This document shows, in pieces, positions 1-8,416 of a stretch of DNA of 58,332 nucleotides. Both the position numbers and the translations under genes were made by a program. Origin of the DNA: Helicobacteraceae bacterium (GTDB lineage: Bacteria; Campylobacterota; Campylobacteria; Campylobacterales; SZUA-545); the NCBI GenBank assembly GCA_031275395.1, contig JAISOU010000013.1, positions 1-58,332 on the forward strand, given 5' to 3'. Within the stretch, counting starts at the first letter, position 1, and every line of letters starts with the position of its first letter. Below the pieces are notes generated by a model, which was not told the DNA's origin, made no database searches, and saw only the letters and a program-made list of their open reading frames with translations.

Positions 1-77
1 CCCCCCCCCCCCGTTAGTCCAAGCATATAGTCAAAGAGTCTATAACCCTCTTTCTTTGACTGCGGTAAGGCGGTCAA
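1..77. other. C-homopolymer and hairpin upstream of terC
   Basis: The window opens with twelve C in a row (1-12). A perfect 8-bp inverted repeat follows, GTCAAAGA (30-37) and TCTTTGAC (53-60), separated by 15 bases. A weak ribosome binding site (AAGGCGG, about 65-71) precedes the ATG at 78. The C run could be a contig-edge artefact or a slippage-prone tract of the kind that drives phase variation in Campylobacterota. The hairpin could be the terminator of a gene outside the window or part of the leader of the Ter operon. Confidence 0.4.
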
Positions 78-1121
78 ATGAAAGATTTTAGGCTTTCTAT
101 TATCGTAACCGTTGTATGCCTTGCGATTGCCGCTTATTGGGGAACGCAAAACGCAATGGGATGGTGGTACGCAGTTTTAATCGCGCTAACTCTTGGCGTT
201 ATGGAAGTTAGTCTTTCGTTTGACAATGCGGTCGTCAATGCGTCGGTTTTGAAAGAGATGGACGCTAAATGGCAAAAGATATTTCTAACTATCGGTATTT
301 TAATTGCGGTTTTTGGAATGCGGCTTATCTTTCCTATCGTAATTGTTGCCGTCGCTACAGGTCTTGGCTTTGGCGAAGTAACCGCTATGGCGTTAGAAAA
401 CCCAGACGAATACTCGCGTCATCTATCGGAAAGCCACGCTGGAATAGCCGCCTTTGGCGGAACGTTTCTGCTACTTGTCTTTTATTCGTTTATCTTTGAC
501 GAAGGCAAAGATATCCATTGGCTAGGCAAAATCGAGGAGAAAATATCAAAGCTCGGCAAAGTCGATTCAATCGGCGTTCTTGCGGCGCTTCTTGTTATTT
601 TGGGACTTTATCTGTGGCTACCCGTTAGCGCCGATGAAAAGCTAACAATTCTTAGCGCGGGAATAGGCGGCGTAATCTTGTTTATAGCGGTAAGCAGCAT
701 AGATAGCCTATTTGAAAGCGATAGCAAAGAGGAGCATTCCTCTAAAGTCGCGACAAGAAACGGCGTGGCAGGCTTTTTATATCTTGAAGTATTGGACGCC
801 TCTTTTTCTTTCGACGGCGTAATCGGAGCGTTCGCGGTTACTCGCGACGTCGTGATCATTATGCTTGGGCTTGGGATAGGCGCGATGTTTGTCCGCTCGC
901 TAACGGTATTTTTGGTCAAAAAAGGGACGCTAGACGAATATATTTATCTTGAACACGGCGCGCATTACGCTATCGGCGCGCTTGCCGTGATCATGCTTGC
1001 GGGAATCGTAATTCATATACCGGAAATTATCACGGGTTTGATCGGCGTTACGTTTATCGCTTTGGCGCTGATCTCGTCAATTCGTCTTAAACGACGCGAA
1101 TTACAACAACAGGGAGAATAA
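78..1121 (+). CDS. TerC-family (DUF475) integral membrane protein
   Basis: A 347-residue polytopic membrane protein with about eight hydrophobic segments. Two internally similar motifs carry acidic residues inside membrane segments: [12 protein letters not shown] (about 43-54) and [13 protein letters not shown] (about 236-248). This pairing and length are typical of the DUF475 branch of the TerC superfamily, which accompanies TerD and vWA proteins in tellurite/stress cassettes. TerC proteins are thought to be metal-ion exporters or membrane anchors for cytoplasmic Ter complexes; that role is inferred here. It is the first gene of a tightly packed run: the next ATG (1123) lies one base after its stop, preceded by GGGAG inside this gene. 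It is more likely DUF475 than the shorter stand-alone TerC/Alx type. Confidence 0.88.
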   Translation: MKDFRLSIIVTVVCLAIAAYWGTQNAMGWWYAVLIALTLGVMEVSLSFDNAVVNASVLKEMDAKWQKIFLTIGILIAVFGMRLIFPIVIVAVATGLGFGEVTAMALENPDEYSRHLSESHAGIAAFGGTFLLLVFYSFIFDEGKDIHWLGKIEEKISKLGKVDSIGVLAALLVILGLYLWLPVSADEKLTILSAGIGGVILFIAVSSIDSLFESDSKEEHSSKVATRNGVAGFLYLEVLDASFSFDGVIGAFAVTRDVVIIMLGLGIGAMFVRSLTVFLVKKGTLDEYIYLEHGAHYAIGALAVIMLAGIVIHIPEIITGLIGVTFIALALISSIRLKRRELQQQGE

Positions 1122-1122
1122 A

Positions 1123-1698
1123 ATGGCTGTTTCACTGGTTAAAGGCGGCAACGTTTCCATATCAAGGGACGGCTCGCTTAAACAAATACTGGTAGGTCTT
1201 GGGTGGGAAGCCAGATCGACTGACGGCGAAGATTTCGATCTCGACGCTTCGGCTTTTTTGATTGCCATAAACGGCAAAGTAAGAAACGATAGCGACTTCG
1301 TTTTTTATGGTCAACTAATATCGCCGTGCGGATCGGTCGAGCATACGGGCGATAACCGAACGGGCGCGGGCGAAGGCGACGACGAGGCGATCAAAATCAA
1401 TCTTGACCAAATCCCTTCCGCTATCGAAAAAATCGCGATCACGGTAACGATCCACGAGGCGGATAAAAGAAAACAAAACTTTGGTCAGGTAAGCGACGCT
1501 TTTATGCGTATCGTTAATCTCGATAACAACGCGGAGATTGCCCGCTTCGATCTAACGGAGGATTACGGTACGGAAACGGCGATGATCTTCGGCGAAATCT
1601 ACAAAAAAGAGGGCGAATGGAAGTTCAAAGCGGTTGGACAAGGCTATAGCGGCGGTCTTGAAGCCTTATGCAAACGCTTCGGCGTTGCAATTAACTAA
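1123..1698 (+). CDS. TerD-family calcium-binding stress protein
   Basis: A 191-residue TerD/TerE-type protein starting [10 protein letters not shown]. The family hallmarks are visible: GLGWEA near 25-30, FDLDASAF (38-45) and the acidic loop [13 protein letters not shown] (76-88), which in TerD structures coordinates calcium. It has no signal peptide, so it is cytoplasmic. TerD proteins are proposed to form Ca-dependent assemblies with vWA partners under the membrane protein TerC; here it sits directly between the TerC-family gene and the first vWA gene. A second TerD gene (2371) carries an insertion this one lacks. The exact subfamily (TerD, TerE or TerX) cannot be settled by eye. Confidence 0.92.
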   Translation: MAVSLVKGGNVSISRDGSLKQILVGLGWEARSTDGEDFDLDASAFLIAINGKVRNDSDFVFYGQLISPCGSVEHTGDNRTGAGEGDDEAIKINLDQIPSAIEKIAITVTIHEADKRKQNFGQVSDAFMRIVNLDNNAEIARFDLTEDYGTETAMIFGEIYKKEGEWKFKAVGQGYSGGLEALCKRFGVAIN

Positions 1699-1709
1699 AG
1701 GAGCTAAAA

Positions 1710-2351
1710 ATGGCTAGAAGATTGCCAGTTTATTTATTGTTAGACACTTCGGGATCAATGAGCGGCGAGCCAATCGAAGCGGTTAAAAACGGTATGCAAA
1801 TACTTGTTTCAACCCTGCGGCAGGATCCGTATGCGCTTGAAACGGCGCATTTATCGGTGATCACTTTTGATAGCGACGCAAAACAACTTGTCGCGCTAAC
1901 GGAGCTTAGCTCGTTTCAAATACCGAACATTAGAGCAAGCGGTACGACCTCGCTAGGCGAGGCGCTTTGCCTGCTTGCGTCGAAGATCGATAGCGAAGTG
2001 GCAAAGACGACTCCGGAACAAAAAGGAGATTGGAAACCGCTCGTTTTTTTAATGACGGACGGATCGCCGACAGACGATATCAGAAAAGGTATCGACGCGA
2101 TCAAAAAGGTCAAAACGGGAATTATCGTCGCTTGCGCGGCGGGATCGGGCGCGGATACGAACGTTTTGAAGCAAATCACCGAAGTTGTTGTTTCGCTTGA
2201 CACGACAGATGCGGACGCGATTAAAGCGTTTTTCAAATGGGTCAGCTCTTCCGTAACAACGGGTAGCCAAAAAACCGAGGAGGGGCAAAAAGAGATTGGC
2301 GGACTAGACGATCTGCCGCCTCCGCCGCCCGAAATCAATATCGTGCTCTAA
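1710..2351 (+). CDS. TerY-like von Willebrand A domain protein (copy 1)
   Basis: A 213-residue single vWA domain with a complete MIDAS metal site: DTSGS (12-16), Thr 80 in the SGTTSLG loop and Asp 117 in LMTDGSP. It matches the TerY branch of vWA proteins found with TerD, PP2C and a kinase. It ends in the tail LPPPPPEINIVL (202-213), a proline run shared with copies 2 and 3 and absent from copy 4. A strong ribosome site (AAAGGAG) lies 11 bases after the terD stop. vWA/TerY proteins are thought to act as metal-dependent protein-interaction modules in the Ter complex. It has no zinc ribbon, unlike copy 4. Confidence 0.88.
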   Translation: MARRLPVYLLLDTSGSMSGEPIEAVKNGMQILVSTLRQDPYALETAHLSVITFDSDAKQLVALTELSSFQIPNIRASGTTSLGEALCLLASKIDSEVAKTTPEQKGDWKPLVFLMTDGSPTDDIRKGIDAIKKVKTGIIVACAAGSGADTNVLKQITEVVVSLDTTDADAIKAFFKWVSSSVTTGSQKTEEGQKEIGGLDDLPPPPPEINIVL

Positions 2352-2370
2352 ACTAAAAAAGGAGAAAAAA

Positions 2371-3000
2371 ATGGCTGTTTCGTTAAAAAAAGGGCAAGGC
2401 GTAAGTCTTAAAAAGAGCGAAAACGATCTTTCGATGGTAACAATCGGGCTTGGTTGGGACGTCAAGGAAGAAAAAAAGGGGCTTATCGCAAGCTTATTGG
2501 GCGGCGGCAAAGACGACGACTACGATCTGGACGTCGTAGCGTTTTTATGTCATAGCGACGGCAAGATACATAATGTCGGCAATAATATGTTAGTAGGCGG
2601 CGATATTGTATTTTTCAACAATTTGCGTCATTCGAGCGGCTCTATTTGGCTTACGGGCGATAACCGAACGGGCGCGGGCGAAGGCGACGACGAGCAGATT
2701 ATCGTAAAACTAAACGATCTGCCCGCGCAGTTTGCGAAAATTGTCTTTATCGTTCAAATTTATCAAGGCATTCAGAAACATCAGAGCTTCGGCAACGTCC
2801 AAAACGCCTTTATTCGCGCCGTCGACGGCAAAAATAAGGAGATGGTTCGCTTTGATCTAAGCGGCGGCGAAAGCTTTACGCGATATCGATCGCTTTTGTT
2901 TGCGGAGTTGGTTCGAGAAGAGGGCGGCTGGAAATTTAACGCTATCGGCTCTCCCGATGCAAGCGATTCTTTTGTCGATTGGGTTAAGCGGTATATCTAA
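2371..3000 (+). CDS. TerD-family protein with short insertion
   Basis: The second TerD-type protein of the cassette, 209 residues, opening MAVSLKKGQG. YDLDVVAF (about 51-58) and [13 protein letters not shown] (about 96-108) mark the calcium-binding loops. Compared with the first TerD protein it carries extra residues after GLGWD, a Gly/Lys/Asp-rich stretch (about 35-50, including SLLGGGKDDD). This resembles TerD-like members that have a flexible loop before the first acidic motif. The start is set by AAAGGAG at 2359-2365. Its stop codon is immediately followed by the ATG of vWA copy 2 (3001), so the two are probably translationally coupled. Confidence 0.9.
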   Translation: MAVSLKKGQGVSLKKSENDLSMVTIGLGWDVKEEKKGLIASLLGGGKDDDYDLDVVAFLCHSDGKIHNVGNNMLVGGDIVFFNNLRHSSGSIWLTGDNRTGAGEGDDEQIIVKLNDLPAQFAKIVFIVQIYQGIQKHQSFGNVQNAFIRAVDGKNKEMVRFDLSGGESFTRYRSLLFAELVREEGGWKFNAIGSPDASDSFVDWVKRYI

Positions 3001-3654
3001 ATGGCTAACAGACGTTTGCCCGTTTATATTCTGTTGGACGTTTCGGGTTCTATGAGGGGCGAGCCGATCCGTTTAGTCAACGTCGGATTGCAGGCGGCTC
3101 TTAGCGCCATGCGGCAAGATCCGTATGCGATTGAAATCGTTTATCTTTCCATTATTTCGTTTGACGTGGAAGCGCGAGAGATAATACCGCTGACCGCGTT
3201 AGGCGAAATACGGTTAAAAGAAATTACGGCGGCGCGATCGGGCGCGTTTTGTCTTGGCGCGGCTTTAGAGCTTTTGGTTGAACGCGTCGATCGCGACGTA
3301 AAGAAAACTGCGGCAGAAGCAAAAGGCGATTGGCATCCGTTATTGTTTGTGATGACGGACGGCAATCCAAGCGATTTGCAGGCGTATCGCAAGGCGATCG
3401 GCGAAATCAGAAAGCGCAAGTTCCGCTCTATTTTAGCGTGCGTCGCAAGTCCAAAAGCAAAGCAAGAGACGCTTTTGGAGCTTACGGATCGCGTTGTGGC
3501 GTTAGATATTATGGATACGGACGCTTGGCGGAATGTTTTTTGGGACGCTTTTGATTTCATTGAAAGCTCCGTTAAGGGCTCTATGCGCACATTTGACGGG
3601 CTCTATGATTTGCCGCCGCCTCCGCCCGAAATTAGCATAACTGTGAAACGATAA
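3001..3654 (+). CDS. TerY-like vWA protein (copy 2) with altered MIDAS
   Basis: A 217-residue vWA protein and a close paralogue of copy 3; several stretches of more than 40 bases around 3080-3130 are identical between the two genes, indicating recent tandem duplication. DVSGS (13-17) and the MTDGNPSD loop are kept. The MIDAS threonine found in copies 1 and 3 (SGTTSLG, SGATFLG) is replaced by Phe 83 (SGAFCLG), so metal binding may be weakened or lost. It ends with a PPPPPEI tail. The ATG follows the TerD stop directly. The C-terminal helix (WRNVFWDAFDFIESS) differs from the other copies, so this paralogue may have a different partner. Confidence 0.87.
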   Translation: MANRRLPVYILLDVSGSMRGEPIRLVNVGLQAALSAMRQDPYAIEIVYLSIISFDVEAREIIPLTALGEIRLKEITAARSGAFCLGAALELLVERVDRDVKKTAAEAKGDWHPLLFVMTDGNPSDLQAYRKAIGEIRKRKFRSILACVASPKAKQETLLELTDRVVALDIMDTDAWRNVFWDAFDFIESSVKGSMRTFDGLYDLPPPPPEISITVKR

Positions 3655-3666
3655 GGACGGAGCATA

Positions 3667-4305
3667 ATGAGTAGAAGGCTACCTGTTTATATTCTACTAG
3701 ACACTTCGGGGTCTATGAGGGGCGAGCCGATTCATTCGGTCAACGTCGGATTGCAGGCGGCTCTTAGCGCCATGCGGCAAGATCCGTATGCGTTAGACAG
3801 CGTCTATCTTTCGGTCGTTACGTTCGACATAGAAGCTAGAGAGCTTATACCGCTTACGCCGCTAAGCGACGTGCAACTAAGCGAAATAACCGCGCCGCAA
3901 TCCGGCGCGACTTTTTTGGGAGCTGCGTTGAGGCTTTTAATTGAGCGCGTCGATCGCGACGTGAAGAAAAATAGCAAAGACGTAAAAGGCGATTGGCGTC
4001 CATTATTGTTTGTGATGACGGATGGCAGCCCTAGCGATCTGCAAGCCTATCGCGACGCGATCGTAGAGATCAAAAAGCGCAATTTTGGTTCTATCTTGGC
4101 GTGCGCGGCGGGTCCGAAAGCGAAAAAAGAGGCGCTTTTGGAGCTTACGGATCGCGTTGTGGCGTTAGATACTATGGATAGCGCCGCGTTTAACGGATTT
4201 TTCAAATGGGTTTCAGATTCAGTGTCGATTGGTTCGAGTAGCAACGGGTTAACGGAGCAGGTAACTTTGCCTCCTCCGCCCCCCGAAATTAACGTCGTAA
4301 TGTAA
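3667..4305 (+). CDS. TerY-like vWA protein (copy 3)
   Basis: A 212-residue vWA protein with an intact MIDAS set: DTSGS (12-16), Thr 82 in SGATFLG, and Asp in VMTDGSPSD. It is very similar to copy 2 across residues 1-150 and similar to copy 1 in the C-terminal helix (FFKWVSDSV). The protein closes with LPPPPPEINVVM, the same proline tail as copies 1 and 2. It is preceded by AAGGACGGAG and followed after 10 bases by the ATG of copy 4, so it is in the same operon. It is presumed to be part of the cytoplasmic Ter complex; no enzymatic motif is present. Confidence 0.88.
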   Translation: MSRRLPVYILLDTSGSMRGEPIHSVNVGLQAALSAMRQDPYALDSVYLSVVTFDIEARELIPLTPLSDVQLSEITAPQSGATFLGAALRLLIERVDRDVKKNSKDVKGDWRPLLFVMTDGSPSDLQAYRDAIVEIKKRNFGSILACAAGPKAKKEALLELTDRVVALDTMDSAAFNGFFKWVSDSVSIGSSSNGLTEQVTLPPPPPEINVVM

Positions 4306-4315
4306 AGGAGTGTCA

Positions 4316-5350
4316 ATGAGAAGGCTTCCCGTTTTTTTTCTGTTGGATTGTTCGGAATCTATGGTCGGCGATAAGTTAGACAAGATGCAAGAAACGATGA
4401 ACGCGATCGCAACGGCGCTTCGCTCTAATCCTTACGCGCTCGAGACGGTTTATATGTCCGTGATCGCCTTTGCGGGGACGGCTAAGACGATCGCGCCGCT
4501 TACGGAGCTTTATTCGTTTTACCCTCCGAAACTACCGCTTGGGGGCGGCACTAGTTTGGGGTTAGCGTTAGATACGCTTATGAACGAAATGGATAAGGCG
4601 GTCGTCAAAACGACTGCGGAGCAAAAAGGCGATTGGAAACCTTTTGTCTTTTTGATCACAGACGGGCGATCGACGGATAAAACAGACGTCGCCGCTTCTC
4701 GTTGGCAGGCGAAATACGCTAAAAGAGCGACCCTGATCGCTATTAGTCTTGGCAAAAGCGCGGACTTTACGTTGCTAAAAAAGCTAACGGAACATGTGAT
4801 TATCTACGAGGAAGCGGACAAAAACGAATATACCGCGCTAATCAAATGGATTTCGGATTCGACGATCGCGCAGAGTAAAAGCGTAGGCGAAGGCGTCGAG
4901 AATAACGCGCTCCCAAGTCTTGACGAGCTTGCGCTTACGTTAGTTAAAGATCCGCCCGCAAGCGTCGACGAAGCGTGCGTTGTGCTGACGGGGCGATGCC
5001 AAAAAAACAAGAAGCCGTATCTGATCAAATATGAACGATCGCAAATCGAATTAGGCGGCGGAAAACACAAAGAGAACGTTGTGGATTACGATTCGGTAGG
5101 CGCGTTTATGATCGACGAAGAGTATTTTAAGTGGTCGCAGGCGCAACCTTCCGCGATTAAAGTTAATACCTCGCTTCTAAACGGAGCGCCCGGTTGCCCA
5201 TATTGCGGTAATCACACGGCTTTTGCGGTTTGCAGTTGTGGCAAATTAACCTGCACAAGCGGCGGCGCGGCAGTTTGCCCTTGGTGCGGAGAGGAACTGT
5301 TTTTTAGCGCTGGAGGCGGCGATTTCGACGTTGGTAGATCGCTAGGATAG
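4316..5350 (+). CDS. TerY-type vWA protein with C-terminal zinc ribbon
   Basis: A 344-residue protein with an N-terminal vWA domain (MIDAS: DCSES near residue 10-14, GGGTSLG, LITDGRS) and a C-terminal cysteine cluster, CPYCG...CSCG...C...CPWCG (about 290-325), matching the zinc-binding TerY-C module. It is the canonical TerY of the TerY-P triad, directly upstream of the PP2C and kinase genes. The start at 4316 is preferred because AAGGAG lies 5 bases upstream; an in-frame GTG at 4310 overlaps that site. Unlike the three other vWA genes it lacks the PPPPPEI tail. The middle region (about 200-290) has no recognised fold. Confidence 0.9.
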   Translation: MRRLPVFFLLDCSESMVGDKLDKMQETMNAIATALRSNPYALETVYMSVIAFAGTAKTIAPLTELYSFYPPKLPLGGGTSLGLALDTLMNEMDKAVVKTTAEQKGDWKPFVFLITDGRSTDKTDVAASRWQAKYAKRATLIAISLGKSADFTLLKKLTEHVIIYEEADKNEYTALIKWISDSTIAQSKSVGEGVENNALPSLDELALTLVKDPPASVDEACVVLTGRCQKNKKPYLIKYERSQIELGGGKHKENVVDYDSVGAFMIDEEYFKWSQAQPSAIKVNTSLLNGAPGCPYCGNHTAFAVCSCGKLTCTSGGAAVCPWCGEELFFSAGGGDFDVGRSLG

Positions 5351-5358
5351 GTTTTTCA

Positions 5359-6819
5359 ATGGGGGATACGCTTTTTAGTATATTGAGGCTGACGGAAAAT
5401 CAAATATCACTGTTGGCCAACGACAAAGTTAGCGACAACGAACTATACGAATTTGTTAAACGACCAGAGGCGATCAACGCGGCAACCGCGTTTAAAGGAT
5501 CGATAGCGTCTGAGTGGAAACAATACAAGGAGGAGGCAAATATGAACAACACGAAAGCCGACGCGATAAGGCAATACGCGGAGAATCAAGGAAGTTCCGA
5601 AACGGCTAATGATACGCTTAAAAAAATTGACGCGGCAAATACGACAAAAGAGCCGTATAAGCGCGTGCAATTTAAATTGCCGAATGCAAAAAAAGGCGAG
5701 AAATACGAAGGAAAGATTACAGCCGTCGAAACGCCAAACGTTACGGTTACAGACGTTACAATCAAAGACGATAATCTTGGATTAAAGTTTGATCCGCAAA
5801 CGCAAACGATTAGCGGCATAGCGCAAAAAAGCGGCGAATTTACATTTGATCTACGGTATAAAATATCGCTAAATGAAACGCGCACCGAAAAAGTCTTTTT
5901 ACTTATCAATAAAGATTCATGGGAGATGTGGCAAGAGATAGAACCAGACAAAAATCTACCGCACCCTAAGGCTCATTCGGATCGCAAAAAGATAACGCAA
6001 AACGAGAGCGGCGTTTATATCGCGGCGGCAAGCAAAAGAGGGCGATCGCACGCGCATGTGGGCAGTTTTCGCGACGACGATTTTTTTATCGATTGTTGCG
6101 ACGATTGGAGCGTTCTGGTCGTTGCGGACGGCGCGGGAAGCGCCAAATTATCTCGAGTCGGCTCAAAAGAGGCAAGTAACGCGGCAGGAAAAACGCTATC
6201 TAAAAAATTAAAAGAAGATGGCGACAAGCTGACCGAACTAATAAAACCTTGGGACGGAACAACAAAGCAAGACAAGATCAACTCTATTGTAAGCGCCGCG
6301 TTTTGGGAGGCGGTAACGCGCGCGATAAATAGCGTAGAGAGCGAATCGAAATCCAATAACGCCCAGCCTAGAGATTTGGCGACGACTCTGCTTGCGGCGA
6401 TCGCTAAAAGAATTAACGGCAGGGTTTTTATCGCCGCGTTTTGGGTGGGCGACGGCGTAATCGCGGCGTATAGCGGAAACGACAAAGAGAAGATCAGGAT
6501 TTTAGGCAAGCCCGACGAAGGCGAATACGCGGGGCAGACGCGCTTTCTTGATCGCGCTATAGTAAACGATTTTGCAAGCCGAATGAAGGTAGGTTTTTTC
6601 GCAGACATAAAAGCGATCGTTTTAACGACTGACGGCGTTAGCGATCCTATGTTTGAAAACGGATTAAAGGATTCTGCAAAATGGGACGAATTATGGAGCG
6701 CTATCACCCCCGCCTTACAAAACGAAAATCCGGATGAAAAATTGCTTGAATGGCTTGATTTCAAAGCGCGAGGTTATCACGACGATCGCACAATAGTCGT
6801 TCAATGGTTTGAAGCGTAA
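5359..6819 (+). CDS. PP2C-type Ser/Thr phosphatase with N-terminal Ig-like domain
   Basis: A 486-residue protein in three parts. Residues 1-100 are polar and helical. Residues about 105-190 look like an Ig/cadherin-like module of the putative-Ig type (GLKFDPQTQTISGIAQKSG, then alternating hydrophobic strands). Residues about 220-486 are a PP2C phosphatase with metal-binding aspartates in VVADGAGSAK (about 255), FWVGDGVIAA (about 363), LTTDGVSD (about 424) and HDDRTIVV (near the C-terminus). It is the phosphatase of the TerY-P triad and would reverse phosphorylation by the kinase encoded 2 bases downstream. No signal peptide is seen, so the Ig-like module is presumably cytoplasmic, which is unusual. 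Confidence 0.87.
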   Translation: MGDTLFSILRLTENQISLLANDKVSDNELYEFVKRPEAINAATAFKGSIASEWKQYKEEANMNNTKADAIRQYAENQGSSETANDTLKKIDAANTTKEPYKRVQFKLPNAKKGEKYEGKITAVETPNVTVTDVTIKDDNLGLKFDPQTQTISGIAQKSGEFTFDLRYKISLNETRTEKVFLLINKDSWEMWQEIEPDKNLPHPKAHSDRKKITQNESGVYIAAASKRGRSHAHVGSFRDDDFFIDCCDDWSVLVVADGAGSAKLSRVGSKEASNAAGKTLSKKLKEDGDKLTELIKPWDGTTKQDKINSIVSAAFWEAVTRAINSVESESKSNNAQPRDLATTLLAAIAKRINGRVFIAAFWVGDGVIAAYSGNDKEKIRILGKPDEGEYAGQTRFLDRAIVNDFASRMKVGFFADIKAIVLTTDGVSDPMFENGLKDSAKWDELWSAITPALQNENPDEKLLEWLDFKARGYHDDRTIVVQWFEA

Positions 6820-6821
6820 CG

Positions 6822-8324
6822 ATGGCGGTTATTAAAGGTAGAACGTTTGACGGAAAAAACGTCGAATGGGAAGATAAGATTATCGGTTCGGGGGCTATGA
6901 AGGACGTTTATTTTTCGCCCGATCGATCTTACGTGGTGTGTTTTTATAAAAATGCGCAAGACTTTCAGGCAAAAGAACGTTTGCAGATGATCATGGGCAA
7001 ATACAAGGAGAGTATTTTTAATCAAGACGGCGGCAAATATTGGCAGGATCTTTTTTGTTGGCCGTCGTCCATGATTGAACATAACGGTAAACTTGGGATT
7101 GTCGCGCCAACTTATTCTAAGCGTTTCTTTTTTGAATACGGCTCGATCAATAACGATGCGTTGGGTATTAAAGGCAAAGAAAAAGAGGGCAAATGGTTTG
7201 CCGCGCCAAAACTGCGAAATCGACACGTCGATCCTAAAGAGCTTGGCGATTGGTTAAATCACATAAAAATATGCCTTCTTATAGCGCGGGCGGCTCGTAG
7301 AATGCACGCGGCTGGACTTGCGCATTCCGATCTAAGTTATAAAAACGTTTTGGTCGATCCTTCCGGCGGTTTTGCGTGCGTGATCGATGTCGACGGACTT
7401 GTCGTGCCGGGCAAATATCCGCCCGACGTTGTGGGAACGCCTGATTTTATCGCGCCCGAAGTGGTTAAAACAAGCCATCTAAAAAAAGACGACCCCGCGC
7501 GTTGTCTTCCTCGACGAGAAACGGATCTGCACGCTCTAGCGGTTTTGATATATATGTATCTTTTATATCGGCATCCGCTTCGCGGCGGCAAGGTATATGA
7601 TATTAACGACGAACAACGCGACGAACTTCTAAGCATGGGTGAAAAAGCGCTTTTTGTAGAACACCCGGCCGACAAATCCAACCATATAAGACTGAAAAAT
7701 GCGGAAAAATGGGAACTGCCTTGGGCGGATACCGCCAAATTGCCCTATTCGCTAACCGGCCCGTATCTTAAAAAGCTTTTTGAACGCGCGTTTATCGACG
7801 GATTACACAATCCATCCGCGCGTCCAAGCGCGAATGATTGGGAGATAGCATTGGTCAAAACCGTCGATCTGATCCAACCGTGCCAAAATCCAAAATGCGC
7901 TCAAAAGTGGTTTGTTTTTGACAACTCAACTAGTCCGAAATGCCCTTTTTGCGGGACTCCTTATAAGAGAAAATTGCCTGTTTTAAATCTCTATTCGTCG
8001 CGCTCAAAAGGCGCTTTTAGACCAGACGATCATCGTATTATGGTTTGGTCGGGACAATCGCTTTTTTGGTGGCAAGCAAATCGTTTAATCGCGCCAAATG
8101 AAAAACTTTCCGACGCGCACAAAAAGCGCGTGGGATATTTCGTTTTACATAAGCAATCATGGTGGTTAGTTAATGAAGCGTTGCCCGATCTTACCGACAA
8201 AACGGGCGGGGAAACCAAGCCGATCGCTATAGGCGACAAAATCGAACTAACCGACGGCAAACAGATATTGTTAGATCGCAACGAAGGCGGACGACTTGTC
8301 GTCGTGCAAATGGTGGAAGGATAA
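6822..8324 (+). CDS. TerY-P triad protein kinase with zinc ribbon and FHA-like C-terminal domain
   Basis: A 500-residue protein kinase-like protein. Kinase features are a glycine loop GSGAMKDVY (22-30), candidate ATP lysine in FYKN (43), catalytic loop HSDLSYKNVL (about 168), DVDG in place of DFG (about 189) and GTPDFIAPE (about 205-213). A cysteine cluster CQNPKC...CPFCG (about 354-380) follows. Residues 385-500 form a separate domain rich in aromatic strands, ending WWLVNE...PIAIGDKIELTDG, whose pattern resembles an FHA phosphopeptide-binding fold (my inference). The same domain occurs in the membrane protein at 9582-10178. The gene starts 2 bases after the phosphatase stop and forms the third member of the TerY-P triad. 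Confidence 0.88.
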   Translation: MAVIKGRTFDGKNVEWEDKIIGSGAMKDVYFSPDRSYVVCFYKNAQDFQAKERLQMIMGKYKESIFNQDGGKYWQDLFCWPSSMIEHNGKLGIVAPTYSKRFFFEYGSINNDALGIKGKEKEGKWFAAPKLRNRHVDPKELGDWLNHIKICLLIARAARRMHAAGLAHSDLSYKNVLVDPSGGFACVIDVDGLVVPGKYPPDVVGTPDFIAPEVVKTSHLKKDDPARCLPRRETDLHALAVLIYMYLLYRHPLRGGKVYDINDEQRDELLSMGEKALFVEHPADKSNHIRLKNAEKWELPWADTAKLPYSLTGPYLKKLFERAFIDGLHNPSARPSANDWEIALVKTVDLIQPCQNPKCAQKWFVFDNSTSPKCPFCGTPYKRKLPVLNLYSSRSKGAFRPDDHRIMVWSGQSLFWWQANRLIAPNEKLSDAHKKRVGYFVLHKQSWWLVNEALPDLTDKTGGETKPIAIGDKIELTDGKQILLDRNEGGRLVVVQMVEG

Positions 8325-8335
8325 AGGAATAAATA

Positions 8336-8416
8336 ATGAAAATATTTTCGGGGAAAAGTTTGAAAACGTTAATTGTTTTTTCGCGCGTCCAAACCATGAA
8401 AAAGGATAAAAGATGA
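8336..8416 (+). CDS. Possible 26-residue leader peptide gene
   Basis: A 26-codon reading frame (begins MKIFSGKSLK, ends KKDKR) has AAAGGAAT upstream and its TGA overlaps the ATG of the TPR gene at 8413. The overlap would allow translational coupling. The peptide is basic and has no recognisable similarity. It may simply be a chance frame in the 88-base gap between the kinase and TPR genes. Confidence 0.18.
   Translation: MKIFSGKSLKTLIVFSRVQTMKKDKR

Noticed and set aside
608-919. Long antisense frame opposite the TerC-family gene
   Set aside because: It mirrors the coding strand of a clear membrane protein, has no ribosome site and no recognisable content.
6015-6764. 250-codon antisense frame opposite the PP2C phosphatase
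   Set aside because: It lies wholly within the PP2C catalytic domain, whose motifs are intact on the plus strand; the antisense product is Ser/Ala-rich and shows no family features.
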